DNA from: Puccinia triticina
Lineage: Eukaryota > Basidiomycota > Pucciniomycetes > Pucciniales > Pucciniaceae
NCBI RefSeq assembly: GCF_026914185.1
Contig: NC_070569.1
Span: 3,596,001-3,660,000, forward strand
Direction of reading: 5' to 3'
DNA: 64,000 nt
Every line of letters starts with the position of its first letter. The first letter of the stretch is position 1. This document shows positions 1 to 11,976 of the stretch, in pieces. The notes under the pieces were generated by a model. It did no database searches. It saw only the letters and a list, made by a program, of their open reading frames with translations, and was not told where the DNA came from. The translations under genes and the position numbers were made by a program.

Positions 1-2
1 AT

Positions 3-1523
3 ACTCATCATTTGGCATTTTTTTGGATGGTGAGTGGAATCCCTGATGTTTTTTCGCATTGAAGAATATCAGAGTGTTTATCAGTAGTGTGCGTTTCGAA
101 CGATAGCTGGGGCTCTACACCCATTCGGTGGGCTGCTTTGTGCGAGGAGCACTGCCAGGAGAAGAAGTAGAATGTTACGCGTACAACACGGTCCGCTTTA
201 CCGTTATTTCCGGAACTCTTTACTTCATCGAGCGTGTTTGGCGCGAGGTTCGAGCGCGCAGAAAGACGCAAATCGTCGGTGTGCTCTTGCATCCATCGGG
301 GACTATGGAGATCCGAATCCGGAAGCCGAGTTTCAAATATGTCGCCGGCCAGTGGCTCTTTTTACAAATGCCTGACGTCTCGCGTTGGCAGTGGCATCCA
401 TTTACCATATCCTCCGCTCCCGATGACCCGTATGTTTCGGTTCACATTCGCCAAGTGGGTGATTTCACGAAAGCGGTAGGAGAACGGCTTGGAGCAACAC
501 CCCAGCTTGCCTCCAGCCTGACGGATCAATCCAAGGGCGGCATGAGCGGCCAAGATGCTCGCAATGGTTCGTTTGTCGATATCACCGGGGCTCGTGTAAA
601 TTCACTGCCGATGATTCGGATTGATGGTCCCTATGGAGCTCCGGCCGAGGACGTTTTCAATTGTGAAATGGCCATCTTGGTTGGAACTGGCATTGGTGTA
701 ACTCCCTTCAGTAGTATCCTGAAAAATATCTAGTCAGTTACTGGTTCTTGATGCATCGTGATTTCAAGAGCACTCCTTGATAGTGGATGTTTTCTTTCCT
801 CTCTCCAGCTACATGCAGCAGAAAGGTCGTCTTGGGGCCCTCCGCCGTGTTCACTTCATTTGGATCAACAAGGTGAGCTCCCCTTCAATTTTTATACCTT
901 CCGGCTCCTCAAGATCCCCAGTCGTTATCTTATCTGGTACCACTTGATCAGGACATCGCAGCTTTCGGTTGGTTTCGAGCTCTGTTACAAAACTTGGAGG
1001 ACATCCAAACCGATCCACGCTTTCTGAGGATGGATATGTACCTCACCGGTAAGCTTGATGCAGATACGGTGTCAAACATCGCCATCAACAATGCAGGGGC
1101 GGAGTACGATGCCCTCACCGGTCTCAAGTCACGGACTCATTTCGGCCGGCCAAACTTCCCCGAGTTCTTCAACCAGGTGAAAGGTGGTATTGAAAATGGA
1201 AGCCTGCTTCCTGGAAAAGAAGCCAGCTTAGAAACTAGAGTCGGTGTCTTCTACTGTAAGTGACCTCAAAAGATGAAGCAGTGACCAAGCTTCAATGAAT
1301 AAAAACAGCAGTCGTTGATGCTGAGCTTGATTATCTTCAAAAAAAAAAATGACAGGCGGGCCGAATGCTTTGGCGAAACAACTAAAAGAAGAATGCTCAA
1401 GGGTCAGCAGCGGTACCATCAAGTTCGAGCTGCACAAAGAGCACTGTGAGTCTGCATCGATTCCCCAACAATTGACTCGGCTGACCTCAACCCTACCCAT
1501 GTGTTTGCTCCTACCCAGTTTGA
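3..1523 (+). CDS. NADPH oxidase (NOX family), 3' part; 5' end lies outside the window
   Basis: Membrane flavocytochrome that moves electrons from NADPH through FAD and haem to oxygen to make superoxide; in fungi it serves differentiation and infection structures. Proposed exons: 3-29, 107-732, 809-872, 952-1255, 1356-1445 and 1519-1523; all introns are GT..AG, 73-100 nt, and phases agree. The first exon holds THHL, the haem-ligand histidine pair of a late transmembrane helix, and the next starts with a further His (LYTH). HPFTIS near 394-411 is the FAD motif, GTGIGVTPF near 690-715 the NADPH motif, and YCGP spans the 1256-1355 intron. The tiny last exon restores the classic C-terminal KEHF followed by a stop, which strongly supports the model. 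NoxA and NoxB types cannot be separated here. No break is visible. Confidence 0.93.
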
Positions 1524-2400
1524 TGTTTCTATTTATGGTGTTCAAAGTTGGTTTATGCATGCATAGATCATAAAATCATAAACCCATCAAAACCTATTCA
1601 AGTTTCTCCTTGTTTGTTTAGATTTTTTATTTATTTCATGGTATTGCAGATATCATGTGATTCGAGCTGCCTGACCCTTGTTCCCAATTGGGCTTGCTAA
1701 GCTACTACATAAACTAAAATGGGCCAATAACAAGTGGTATTGGTACCGTAAAATACAACTTTAGCATAGTACTAAATGGGCTTGTGGAGCTTTGTGGCTG
1801 TTAATTTTGCTGTGACCTGATTCATTTTTAGCAAAGCACTTGCTACAGAAAGTCGGATATATAGCTTGAGATTTCTGGTTTCAGTTGAGCTCTTTTCAAC
1901 CAATGCAATGGCGCGGGGTTGGAACCTCGAAGCAAGTGACAAATGGATTAACCTCTTTTATCCCTTGAAATGAGGGTTACACTGAAGGTCTCGAACCATG
2001 TGGGCAAACAGTGGGGGCTTACTTGATGTTGAAGCATGATGCATCAACTGAGAGTGACTGCATACACCATGAAGAAGATCCCTTCCAAATTATTTATGTG
2101 GGATCTGATTTAAAGCCAAGGATTTTTGATAAATAAAAGATGATCAAGGATTGGAAATTTAAAAATGAAGGTATATCTCATACAAACTGAGTCTTTCCAG
2201 GCAGGTTGTTTTCCTTCTGAGAGAAATTGGAAGAAAGATTATGCTAACATTAGGGAAATAAAATTTTACTTGAATCTACCAAAAACAAGGTGGAATCAAT
2301 CAGAATCCCACTGATTTTGGAGGTATGTCTGATAGGGATTCTGCTTGGAAGACTCCAGAGACACAGATTGACACGATCTTCATTTTATGTGAGTATAAAA
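1524..2400. other. Intergenic, convergent gene ends
   Basis: This stretch separates the 3' ends of the NOX gene and the minus-strand gene at 2401. Apart from a transposon remnant just after the NOX stop codon I see no coding sequence or structured RNA in it. It is AT-rich and presumably carries both 3' UTRs. Confidence 0.5.
1536..1586 (+). repeat. Half MITE (terminal repeat only)
   Basis: The sequence matches the terminal arm of the 180-bp MITE found complete at 7378-7557 and 62824-63004 (TATGGTGTTCAAAGTTGG, then a GCATGCAT palindrome). Only one arm remains. It begins about a dozen bases after the NOX stop codon, so it lies in the 3' UTR. Confidence 0.75.
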
Positions 2401-4178
2401 TCATTTGAATGAATGTGTGAAGCGGTAACTCAAAACCCTGATCAGCTCTTTAAAGATCTCACGGCGTGAAGTTTTCAATACTGGAAGCATTGTTTTGACT
2501 GTTGTATATTCCACTGGCTGTAGCCAATCATTCAAGACCAGAGAGGTGGCTTCCTTTTCCTGGAAGCGCCCTAAGAGTGCAGCAATCCCAGATCTATGTA
2601 CTAGTCCTTCTTCCACTTCTAGTTCCCCTAGGAGGCTCTTGAGGGAAGCAAGGCTTTCCAGGTACTTTTGGGCCTCTCTTTTACCGGTTGGGAGCCTGAA
2701 GTTCTGGATCCGCTCCGCGTTTTGGACGAGGACGGTTTTCTGGTCCCACTGGAACCACCATTGCTGGGCGCAAGCCCGGTTGAGGATAGCGTGCAATCCG
2801 AGGAGGGTCTCTGTTGCCTCGTATTGGAGCTTGAGCTCTGCATCTGCTTTGAACAGCGCTTCACGCATGTTGCCGGCATGGTAGCGGAGCACAAAGCGGA
2901 CAACCCAAAAGTCTGCCAGAAATTCTGGCACGTCGTGCGTCCGGGATGCTTGCGTGAAAAGGTTGAGCAGATAGGGGATCATGGAGTCGCTGTTGCCCAC
3001 TGCAGAAGAGGGGACGGTCCCTTTCCAGCGGAATTCATCCATGAACTCATCACTGCGGAATCTTTCCCATGTGGCTGAGGAGATTCCGTCCTGGCTGTCT
3101 TCGCGGAGGCCCATCTTTGAGAACAGTGCTTGCATTGATCTGTAAAGAATTCTCCCCTCCGTGGGTGTGTCCAGCACTTTTTATTCGAAAAAGGTGTTGT
3201 GTAAGTCTCCAATCCCCTAACAGGAAATAAGATGCAATCCTCTACTCACTGTTGAGCCACCAATGCATAGTGACGGTCCTCAAGTCGTGTTTCAAGAACT
3301 GCATGTCAGGCTTGAAGTTCACGAACCTCGTGAAGTGAGGGTACTCTTCTCCATAGACATCCACCAGCTGTTTCCCGACCGCCTTTACGACGCCTTCAGT
3401 GCTGAAGAAGGCCCCCACTTCGTGCGCTGTGATCAGCTGTTTTCTGTAGAGGATGAGCGGAGCCTGCAGGCCCGCTTCCACCAGGCTGAATGCGGTTTTG
3501 TGGAAATGTTCTTGGGGACGATCTGCGGCGAGACATTCGTTCACAGCTTCTAGACAGGCTGATCCGGTGGACCGCTTTGCCTCCTGTGCCCTTGCTGAAT
3601 TTGTGCCCTGGCCGTGGGGGCTTCCTTCCAGCAGAAGTGGCACGATCTCTCCTGTGAAAAGACCACACAACCTGTCAACTGCTGGCTTCATGAGCATATC
3701 ATCCGGCCGCCCCAGCGTGCCCAGCTCTTCCGCGTACTGCTCTGACAAATTGACCAAGTACAGCTTAATGACACTCATCCACATTTGATTTTCCTCAGTC
3801 ACTGAAAAGCCATATAAATCAGTTGGATATGGTAATTACCTTTTATTTGGGGGGGGGGGGGGGGGCAAAAGGTGACTTACAATTGTTCATGATAGATTCA
3901 TATCTGTCTTGATGATGGGCAGACAGGTCAGCTTGCAGAGAGCAAGATTGAAGAAGAGGATGTGCAAGCTCACCGGGATCCCACATCCCTCTCCACACTT
4001 CATCAACTGCTTTGGCTCTCCGTTCAAACGGGCTTTCAACTCGGATGTATTCTTCTTCTTGAGGAACTATGGAGCCCAAGGCGAGCAGCTCAGATCCAGA
4101 TGCTCCCAATCCCTTGTCTAAACCTAGTAAATCGGATGTGCCACCAGGATCAGCACAAGGCCCTCCAGCTGATGGCAT
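2401..4178 (-). CDS. Hypothetical protein, 541 aa, three exons
   Basis: I do not recognise this protein. The minus-strand model joins 4178-3881, 3801-3250 and 3176-2401. Both introns (79 and 73 nt) have GTAAGT or GTGAGT donors and AG acceptors, and phases agree throughout. The start is the first ATG after an in-frame stop. The middle and C-terminal parts are rich in Leu, Glu and Trp and look globular and helical, with no signal peptide or membrane segment. The first intron contains a run of about 18 G on the plus strand. It converges on the NOX gene. Codon use resembles its neighbours, so it is probably a real lineage-specific gene. The second acceptor (AAAAAG) is weak, so that junction is the least certain part. 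Confidence 0.7.
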
Positions 4179-4646
4179 TGATTGAGGTGCGAGTCAGTGC
4201 TGCTGGAAGCTTCGGTCATAGCTCGCGAGGATAGACTCAACCTGCAAGATGTGCCAAGCTCCTTCCTCGGATATCTTGGGACTCCATCCTTTTATCTAGC
4301 CATCTTCCGTGCGCGGGTCGCTGGAGGAGAACCCCCAGGGAAATGCAGAGGATCCAGGTGCAGCAGCTGAACATTCTTGGACAGCTTGAATCTTCGTGAG
4401 AGTAAGATCAGTGCATTTTTTTTGAAGATCAGGTTTAGCGCATGTTAGAGCTGGTTGCGCTGTGCCACAAAAATGGGGGAAGCTCAGGTCTCTGCGTCTG
4501 GACGTTTCTTGCCCAGCTTCGGCCAGACGTTACTGCAACTCGCAGGTGTGGGCGAGACGAAGCGTTCGTTGATTGCTGCTTCGATTGCTGATGCAGTGTG
4601 AGAGGGATGTGGGTTGTTAATAAAAAAAAATCTTGAGCAAGAGAAC
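4179..4646. other. Upstream region of the minus-strand gene
   Basis: Likely promoter and 5' UTR of the 541-aa gene. Open frames crossing it are short and show no family signal. Confidence 0.35.
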
Positions 4647-4717
4647 GAGGCCATGGCGTAGCTTGGGTGTTATATGCTCCCCAGCAGTGAGCTTGGGTTC
4701 GAATCCGAGTGGTGCAC
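4647..4717 (+). other. tRNA-like sequence (degenerate tRNA or SINE head)
   Basis: There is a good A-box (TGGCGTAGCTTGG) and a perfect B-box (GGTTCGAATCC) at tRNA-like spacing, and a T stem CTTGG/CCGAG. The anticodon arm is too short and the acceptor stem pairs at only about four of seven positions. This is therefore not a functional tRNA but a tRNA-derived relic. It lies just upstream of the LysM gene. Confidence 0.4.
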
Positions 4718-4764
4718 CCTCCAGCTGGACTCCCCCGCTGCCCACCACTCCCCCCATCCACACC

Positions 4765-6377
4765 ATGCCCGCCTCCCTCACCCACCACCCACTCACCACC
4801 ACCACCACCCCCGCCGCCGAACAGCCACAAGCATCGACTAGCCATGCAAGCCCAGACATCACCAGGCCCACCCTCAAGCGCCTCACCGCAGACCAGCAGC
4901 CGCACACCCCAGACACCGCAAGCCAGATCTGGAAAACCAAGCAGCCGCCCAGCAGGACCAACGGCAAGCAGCCCAGCACCCAGCCAACAACACCCCTGGC
5001 CAACAACCCCAACAGGATCAAGGGCGACAGGGACGTGCTCATCCACCGCGTAGAGCGCGGCCACTCGCTGCCCGGCATCGCACTCAGCTACGGCATCTCG
5101 GTACAGTCCCCTCTGCTCCCGATCGCCCGTCCCCCCAGCCGCTGAACACCCCTCTGCATGCCCACAGCTCCCCGCCCTGCGCAAGGCCAACGCCATGTGG
5201 CCCTCCGACCCGCTCACCCTCAAAACCACCCTCCGCATCCCGCTGGGCCTCTGCAACCTGCCCCCCTCGAAGAAGATCGAGATCGAGCAGGACTCCGGCC
5301 AGGCCCTCGTCTGGGAGCACGAGCCCGAGCCGCCCCCGCTCCCGCACCGCCCCTCGCTCGACTGCGCGGCCTCCGACTCCTCCGACCATCTGGCCCAGCG
5401 GGCCGCCTCCTCCTCTGGCCCGCGCCCACCGCACACCACCCAGCTCGGCCAGCTCCCGCCCATCTCCAACGACGGCTCGCCCCCCCCGTCGCCCCAGCCC
5501 ACCGTCGCCGCCCTCGAACGGGTGCCCGCCGACCAGCTCGGCTTCTTCACCTCCCTCGCCCCCTCCGACCCCCGTCCATCCCCCTCCACCCACCCTGATG
5601 ACCCGCTCCCCATCCCCGCCCGCAAACCCTCCCCCGCCTCCTCTAGCCTCCGCCAACGATCCCTCCCCGCTCCATCCTCCAAGAAACACCCCCTGCCCAT
5701 CGCCATCCCCTCCGCCGGCCCGTCCCGCACTACCGGCCTCTCAGACACCCAGATCTCGCCCGACTCGCAGAAGAAACTCGCCGTCCCTCGCGCCTCGCGC
5801 ATCGCGTCCCAGCCACGGCCGGACCCGGGAGGTACGTCTCTGCCCCCCCCTCCCCACGCCCGCTCAGACATTGAGCCCACCCCCATGTCTCCGAACAGCA
5901 GGCGACGAATGGGACGATGTGGGCGGCGGAGGCAGCCGGAGGACGAGCGGGACGAGCGGGCGATGGACGACCGTCCGGCCCGGCCGGCCGCCCCCGCTGA
6001 CCCGGCAGCTGCAGTTCCTTGAAGACGCGGCGACGGCGCGGACGAACAAGCTAGCGCACGCGGTGTCGGCGGCCTTTGACGGCCTGTTCGCGCGCCCCGG
6101 CCCCGCCCGTCCTCCGGCGTCGCTCCCGAGCGACCCCGCCCATCCCGCCCCGGCGCCCACCAGCCGCGCCCACATGCGGCTCCCCCCCGCCCCGGCCGCC
6201 CCGCGCCCCGCCCCGGAGGGCCTCGAGCACGAGCCCGGCCCCGGCTGCGACGCCGCCGTCTGGTCCGTCTGGACCCGCCTCTTCGTCCCGTCCTCGCCGG
6301 CCCCTGATCACCCGTCCTCGTCGGGCCAGGACCCCCCCTCCTCCTCCACCCATCATCCTGCGGCGCCGTACCGCTGA
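4765..6377 (+). CDS. LysM-domain protein, 491 aa, three exons
   Basis: Exons 4765-5100, 5168-5831 and 5902-6377, with GT..AG introns of 67 and 70 nt and matching phases. One LysM domain, at roughly residues 88-135, is split by the first intron: DVLIHRVERGHSLPGIALS, then YGIS, then LPALRKANAMWPSDPLTLK. LysM folds bind N-acetylglucosamine polymers such as chitin. There is no signal peptide or membrane helix, so it resembles the intracellular LYSMD-like fungal family rather than secreted LysM effectors. The rest is low-complexity Pro/Ser/Ala-rich sequence, with GDEWDDV starting the last exon. The chosen ATG follows the tRNA-like relic; an upstream in-frame ATG at 4633 lies before that relic and is unlikely. 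GC content is far above all neighbours. Confidence 0.82.
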
Positions 6378-6788
6378 CTCGCCCCTGCTGAGCCCCGGGC
6401 CTCTTCTCATCCCCAACCCTCTCCGTGCTTGTATATAGACTCAGGGGCCCGCCTCCGCCGCGCCTTCCGCGCCCCGCCGCGCAATCGGACTCGTACATAT
6501 AGACTCGATTTCTCCCCGCCTTTCGCCCTCCGCGCCCCGGAGAACACGGCCGTGTTTGGCCGCGTGATGGTGCACAGCGTCATGCTTGGCACACGCTCAG
6601 CGGGGGTCACGGCGCCAATTTGCGTACCTTTAGAGGGCGGAGTTTCAGGTGCTTCTGGACCACTTATACGGAAATTGGTACGGATTCATCCGCCGCACTT
6701 CCATGCATACAGGTTCCCAGAACTTGCTCATTCTGCTCATAAACACCCCCTCAGATTGGCTCCCAAGTCTTGTGAAATTCGTCCGTGA
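6378..6788. other. 3' flank of the LysM gene
   Basis: GC-rich at first, then falling to the local average. It presumably contains the 3' UTR. No further gene is supported. Confidence 0.35.
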
Positions 6789-6955
6789 ACAGCCCTGTTG
6801 TAAAGCACATCTTTTTAGGATACTCTTTCGGAAGCAAGCGGGCTCAAAGCGTGCCAGTTTGCTTCCACACGATCAGGCCAAAAAACGATGTTAATGTAAA
6901 GGGACATGGGGTGGTTATCTATTGTGTGATGATCACACTGCCCAACACAGCCCAA
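6789..6955. mobile_element. Diverged Harbinger-type MITE
   Basis: Internal sequence (for example TCTTTTTAGGATA and GGGGACATGG-like stretches, then TTATTTATTGTGT-like sequence) matches the complete MITE at 45147-45368. The right end is CTGCCCAACACAGCCC; the left end is shortened. It is an older copy with no clear target duplication. Confidence 0.6.
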
Positions 6956-7377
6956 TAAGTTGATAAGAAAAACATGGCTATTCCTGCACCCTTGGGGCCC
7001 ACACCTGTGTCTGGTCCCCTGATACATGACAGGGGACAGACAGGCACCAGACATGGCTGACTGACAAGTGCCTCTTGAACTGTCACAAAACATACTCTCC
7101 CAAGACCAGAGGGAACGTATTTCGGCAAACAGCCACACCAGCTGATCCCGTGAGCACCACCACTGCTGGCCAAGAAGGAGCCAGGCTACGGGCGGCCAAT
7201 GGCTGCATAAAGAGGGCCCTTTTCTTCCTGAAAAGCTCCCCTGAGCAGCTGCTTGCACCCACACATCAGTCTTGCCGCTTTTGGCGGGCTCTTCTGGTTG
7301 GAGAGCTGTGTTGGTTGGCTGGATCCTGTGTTCAAGCAACGGTGCAACGGATGCAATTGCATTGTGTTGTATTTATT

Positions 7378-7557
7378 TATGGTGTTCAAAGTTGGTTTGC
7401 ATAATTTTATGCATGCATAAATCATAAAATCATAAGAATATTTTGGTGAGGAAATTTGGTATTACATAATCAGACAGTCATATCCCCTGCAAAAAGATTT
7501 TATGATTTTATGATTTATGCATGCATAAAATCATGCAAACCAACTTTGAACACCATA
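7378..7557. mobile_element. 180-bp MITE with long terminal inverted repeats, copy 1
   Basis: Arms of about 58 bp begin TATGGTGTTCAAAGTTGG and end CCAACTTTGAACACCATA. Each arm contains a GCATGCAT palindrome. A second copy at 62824-63004 is nearly identical across arms and centre. If the outer TA is the target duplication, the element proper is TGGTGTTC..GAACACCA, which would suit a Tc1/mariner-type MITE. Confidence 0.85.
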
Positions 7558-7599
7558 ATTTTTGAGTGCACAATGTCTTGGCGTATTTGTATTGCATTG

Positions 7600-7790
7600 G
7601 TCACCCACCCAATACAATACAATACATTTCAAAAAAAAAAACATATTGACTGTGCCAATCCACAAAATATTACATTTGGGGAGGGCAATACATTGTATTG
7701 TATTGGATAAAAAATACAATACAAATACAATGTATATGCTATACAAAACAATACAATACATGCCATATACAAATACATGTATCGTATTTG
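7600..7790 (+). repeat. ATACA-rich simple repeat
   Basis: Irregular tandem runs of AATACAATACAAT with the complementary TGTATTG motif mixed in, so stretches can fold back. Nothing coding. Confidence 0.7.
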
Positions 7791-8304
7791 TTGCACCATT
7801 GGTTCAAGCCCTGGCCTATCCTCTCCCCTCCCAACATGCAAGAAAAACTCTAGAAACTGCTTGCAGTTGAGATGCAGCAAGCTTCAATCAAGCTTCAGCT
7901 CAAGCTGGAGTCAAGCACCCAAATTCCATGCAGGTGCACCTTGTGTTGAGATAGTGTATTGGCATTTCCCTATGTAGTATGCTTCTAACCTCTACACCCA
8001 CAAATTAGCCTATATTATGCATGTATATAGTCTAGTTGTTCTTCTTACTGTTATCCTTCCTGATAATTATGCTTTGACTCTCTGTACTTGGACTCAGTCC
8101 TTGACACTCCATCAAACCTCTCTTAGTCTTGTGTCACCAAGTTACCCTCAACACCTTGAGTGTGTACCTTGTTCAGCATCTCAATCTTGAACATGCTGTA
8201 GTGCTCATGCAGTAGGCTGAGGCAAATGAGCATCCCCCTGAGCACCCTTTTATTTTCATTTATTACACACTCCATGCACCATTGAATCCAGCCAGAATCA
8301 CATT

Positions 8305-8710
8305 AAAAGGGTATGTACACATGAAAGGGATATGTGCAGATGAAAGAAATATGTACACATGAAAGGGGAATGTGAGGAGGTGTGTTAACACATAAAAGGG
8401 ATATGTACCCATGATGAAAGGGGTATGTATGCATGAAAGGGGTATTTATGCATGAAAGAGATATGTGCAGTAAGGGGTATTTGCGCATGAAACATCATCA
8501 AAGGGGTATGTAAACCTGAACAATAAAAGGAGTATTAAAAGGGATCTAAAAAACTCAAAGGGGACATGTAAACATGAAAGGGTCATGAACACATGATGAA
8601 AGGGGTATGTACACATTTTGGAAGGGATACATGCACATGAAAGGGATATACACACATGAAAGGGGTATGTGCACATAAAGGGCTATGTGCACATGAAAGG
8701 GGAATTTGCA
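8305..8710 (+). repeat. Minisatellite, unit about 22-28 bp (GTATGTRCACATGAAAGGG)
   Basis: At least fourteen variant copies of a unit containing ATATGTACACATGAAAGG occur head to tail, with indels between them. Unlike the other arrays in the window it is a direct rather than a palindromic repeat. Confidence 0.8.
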
Positions 8711-11299
8711 CAGGTATCAACTCCTGTACTTAGTTTTTTGTACCTTAGACTCAATCTTGCATAAATTAGACAATGTGCATGGAATCAACCAGTGCTTGAT
8801 TCTTGCAAGAATTTTCTAGAGTTTTTCTTGCAGTGATACTTGGAAGGATCTCTTACCAGTGGAAGTATGCGCAGCCCCATTCCCCTATCCACTCTCAGAT
8901 TACATCTAGCCCTGCGCCCAGACCCCAGCTACATCACAGAGGGAGCCAAACCACCCCTGCTTGCAGGCCTCTTGGTTTTTATTTATTTCCATTTCTTTTT
9001 TCTTCCATATAAAGCCTCACTAACCCTCTCATACATTCTCCACCAACCTGTGTTGCTAGAAGAGCCCGGCTCTTGGCATCACCACAGCTGACACTAACAC
9101 ACACACACTCTCTGCTCACTCGCCCTTCTGAGATATCTAGACCCATTTGCGGACACCTTTTTGCACATATGTCTCTCTCTTGTTTTGGACACACTTCCCT
9201 CCACCTTCCTTCCCATTCTTCTACACACACACAAGAACTTCTTGTTTAAATACTGCCCTCTCTTGCCAATAATCCTCCACAAAAATGACACACACACACT
9301 GCTGTTTGCATTATCTACCTTGTGTTTTTTTGGAAGAAATAAGTGGACAGGGCAACGGGTGTGTTCCACAAGATGCATGCATCTGGCCCAAGGAGGGGCA
9401 CACCAAGCAGTATACAGCATGGGCAGGTCACTGTTTCCTCTGGCTTCAAGGGTCAACACCACTGACTTTGGCCCGCTTCAGCCTCTGTTTTATGCATGTT
9501 TTTTCAGCACAAAGACACTTCCACTCCACTTCCCTCCTGTTGATAATGGTACAATGGGGCCACATATGTCCAGAGATCCTGGGCCCAAAAACTCAACTTC
9601 TCCCAAGCCAACATGTTTCCACAAAGCTCTCAACCAACACACACAGTCATATTTAACTCCTTGGCCCCTCTGCGGCTGGGGAGCACCCATTTGGCCTGGT
9701 CAATATGCATAGCATTGAGATCTCTTCTGCAGGGAGAGGACTCATGTCTAATCAGGATGTTTGGCCTGAGAGAATCTGCAAGGTTTGGTGGTGGAAAATG
9801 TCCTCACCAGCTGCAGGCCACATTTTTTGACATGTCAAGCTTTGGTCTGAAGGATTTGAAGCTTCTATTTTTCTGAATCAAGCTGTGTATTCAGAATTTG
9901 GGTAATCTGTCCCCCTCATGCCTGAAAAAAACATACATACAAACTTTGAGATATTGCTTGGCCGCTTGCTGGCAACGGTGGCATGTCATTAATTAACATC
10001 TAATTTAGGCAGGAGACAAAAATGTAAATGTTGGACAAGTCTTCATGATATAGAATGTCAAAGTAGACCTGGGTATCCCCCTGATTTTTTGGCCCAATTT
10101 GGGACCTGGTACTGCACCTGGCATGGCTTGGCGGGTACCCCAGGTACCACCCCGGCTTTTTTTCATCAGAAGGTGGCCTTGATAACTGCAATGGATAAGT
10201 CATCAAGATTTCATCCCCTCAATTACCAGAACAGGTTGGTCATTGATGGGAGGACCTCTTGATGACAGGAAAAGCAATGACCAACCTGTTCCAGTCATCA
10301 AAAGGTTGGTCATGGTCATTGAGGGTACTACCCTCAAATACCACCATCCTTTATTCTCACAACGCACTGTTTTTCCCTGAATTATCAAAATTCCCTGGCT
10401 TTGCAGGGCCCGGGGGCTTGGGATGGCGCAAAGAGCAACCTCCAAAGGAGGGACTTGCTGGTAATCCCAAAATGTTGGTTTGAGGGTTTCTGCCCTTTTG
10501 GTGGGAGTTTTTCCCCACCCCCTTTTCTGTTGTCTTCACCAGATAAATACTTCACACCTGTGGTACCAGATTAAAGGCCTAAAATTTCTCTCCCTTTTGG
10601 TTCAAATCAGAACATTTTGCCTCCTCACACTGCCCCCCCTTTCCCCTTTCAATGTTTCTCATTTTTGGGTTTTTGGCCAGAACTGTGTATGTAAATCGCC
10701 CAAAGTTCCATGTGGATAATTTGATTGAGATACAGAATTATATCTTCTGCACAACTCAAGTGCTGGAGAAGGGCAAGACTTCCCCTCTGGTGTACCTTCT
10801 ATCATTTGTGGAGTACAATGAAGCTGAGATGCTCAAATATCCTCTGCACTTCAGCTTGCTGGCTCAAAATGAGTTCACACTGTGTAAAGTCACTTTGGTT
10901 CAAAAAGTTGGCCAAAGGCCACAATTTTTCTGAAGCTCTCACCAGGAAAAATAAACTTTCACTAGACTACAGGTGAAATCAGCCTCAGTCCACTGAGCTA
11001 CCCACCAGCTGCACAGTTGGCCGCATGGACAGCCCCCTGTAGGGAAACCAAGGGGCCATTGTAGCCTAGTTGTGGTAGCACCAGAGCTGGAAAAAAGTGA
11101 CAGTCATTGTTGCTTGATGTCACCTGATGTCTGGTGACAATTGATTTTTCCTGGTGGATCTCACATGGAAAAATGCTGATGACTCATAAGCCTCCCATTG
11201 GAAATGGGAGATGCTTTGTATTGGGGTGCTCTGCATCCCTAGTCCAAGGAGGCTTAGTTAAGTCAGTTTTTTCCAGCACAAAAAGATGTAAAGAAGCAA
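8711..11299. other. Long stretch without a supported gene
   Basis: I find no open frame here with family signal. There is a CA-rich tract near 9085-9300 and a short palindrome of ACAGGTTGGTCATTG type near 10213-10320. A tRNA-like A-box (GGTAGCTCAGTGG on the minus strand near 11000) has no matching cloverleaf. The composition fits old repeat DNA. Confidence 0.4.
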
Positions 11300-11920
11300 A
11301 CTGAACACAAGTTTACCCTCCTTGTGGGAGTGTAGCAACCTCTGAAAGAGGGACTTGTCTCTAAAGGGGCATGTCTTGACCTACTGGATTGAGACAAATG
11401 GCAGGGAGGGTGCCACACTCCCCCATTTCTCCAATATCTCCCTCTATACTTCCAATTCTCACTGTGCCTTTCGCATCATTAGAATCACCAGGATCTTAGC
11501 TAATTTTCACCCATTTCAAACTCCTCTTTATCCCTACCCTCTGGCAAGAAACATCCTGTAAATGTTGTTACATGGTGGATTTCTGTAACCAATTCGCCCC
11601 CTTTGAGCCTGTGCAAGCTCAGGGAATTTCAAATTTTGAGCTCAAAAATGCCTGGCACCACAGTAGGTGGATTGGGCTAGTAATTATGAGGGCAGTAAGC
11701 TAAAAAAAACATAGAATGAAAGATGAGATAGCAGGTACACATCTGTCTGGTCAGTCTTTTTAAACCACAAACTACAGTTTTGAATCTTTTTCAAAAAAAA
11801 ATACTGCTTTTTACAAGAAAAAATCAAGTCTGTAGGGCCAATGATGTGACATCAGAGGTAAAAGCCTCTCCTTCGGAGACGCTTCGCGCCTCCTCGCAGA
11901 GGTTTTGTCAAGCTCGGTGG
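11300..11920. mobile_element. TIR element, copy C of a 5-bp-TSD family
   Basis: This is an inverted, diverged copy of the element at 55634-56586. Shared blocks include CTCTGAAAGAGGGACTTG, AGGGAATTTCAAATTTTGAG and the GAGGCGC/CTCCGAAGGAG-type hairpin near 11865-11905. The possible target duplication is GAAGC. It lacks the hAT MITE present in the other copy and so shows the empty site. Ends are approximate. Confidence 0.6.
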
Positions 11921-11976
11921 AAGCTGGTGTGCACAGTGGTTTTCTGGGCAAGCCCGAGGCGGGGTGGTCTAAAATA

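Noticed and set aside
4435..6498. 687-codon open frame on the minus strand
   Set aside because: It lies opposite the LysM gene and is low-complexity Gly/Arg/Ala sequence caused by the GC richness; it has no domain.
7204..7760. CRISPR-like regular palindromes
   Set aside because: They are arms of a MITE and a simple ATACA repeat. There are no unique spacers of constant length, and the genome is eukaryotic. The same holds for the other arrays.
10971..11060. tRNA gene on the minus strand
   Set aside because: An A-box-like GGTAGCTCAGTGG is present, but no B-box or pairing stems at the right spacing.
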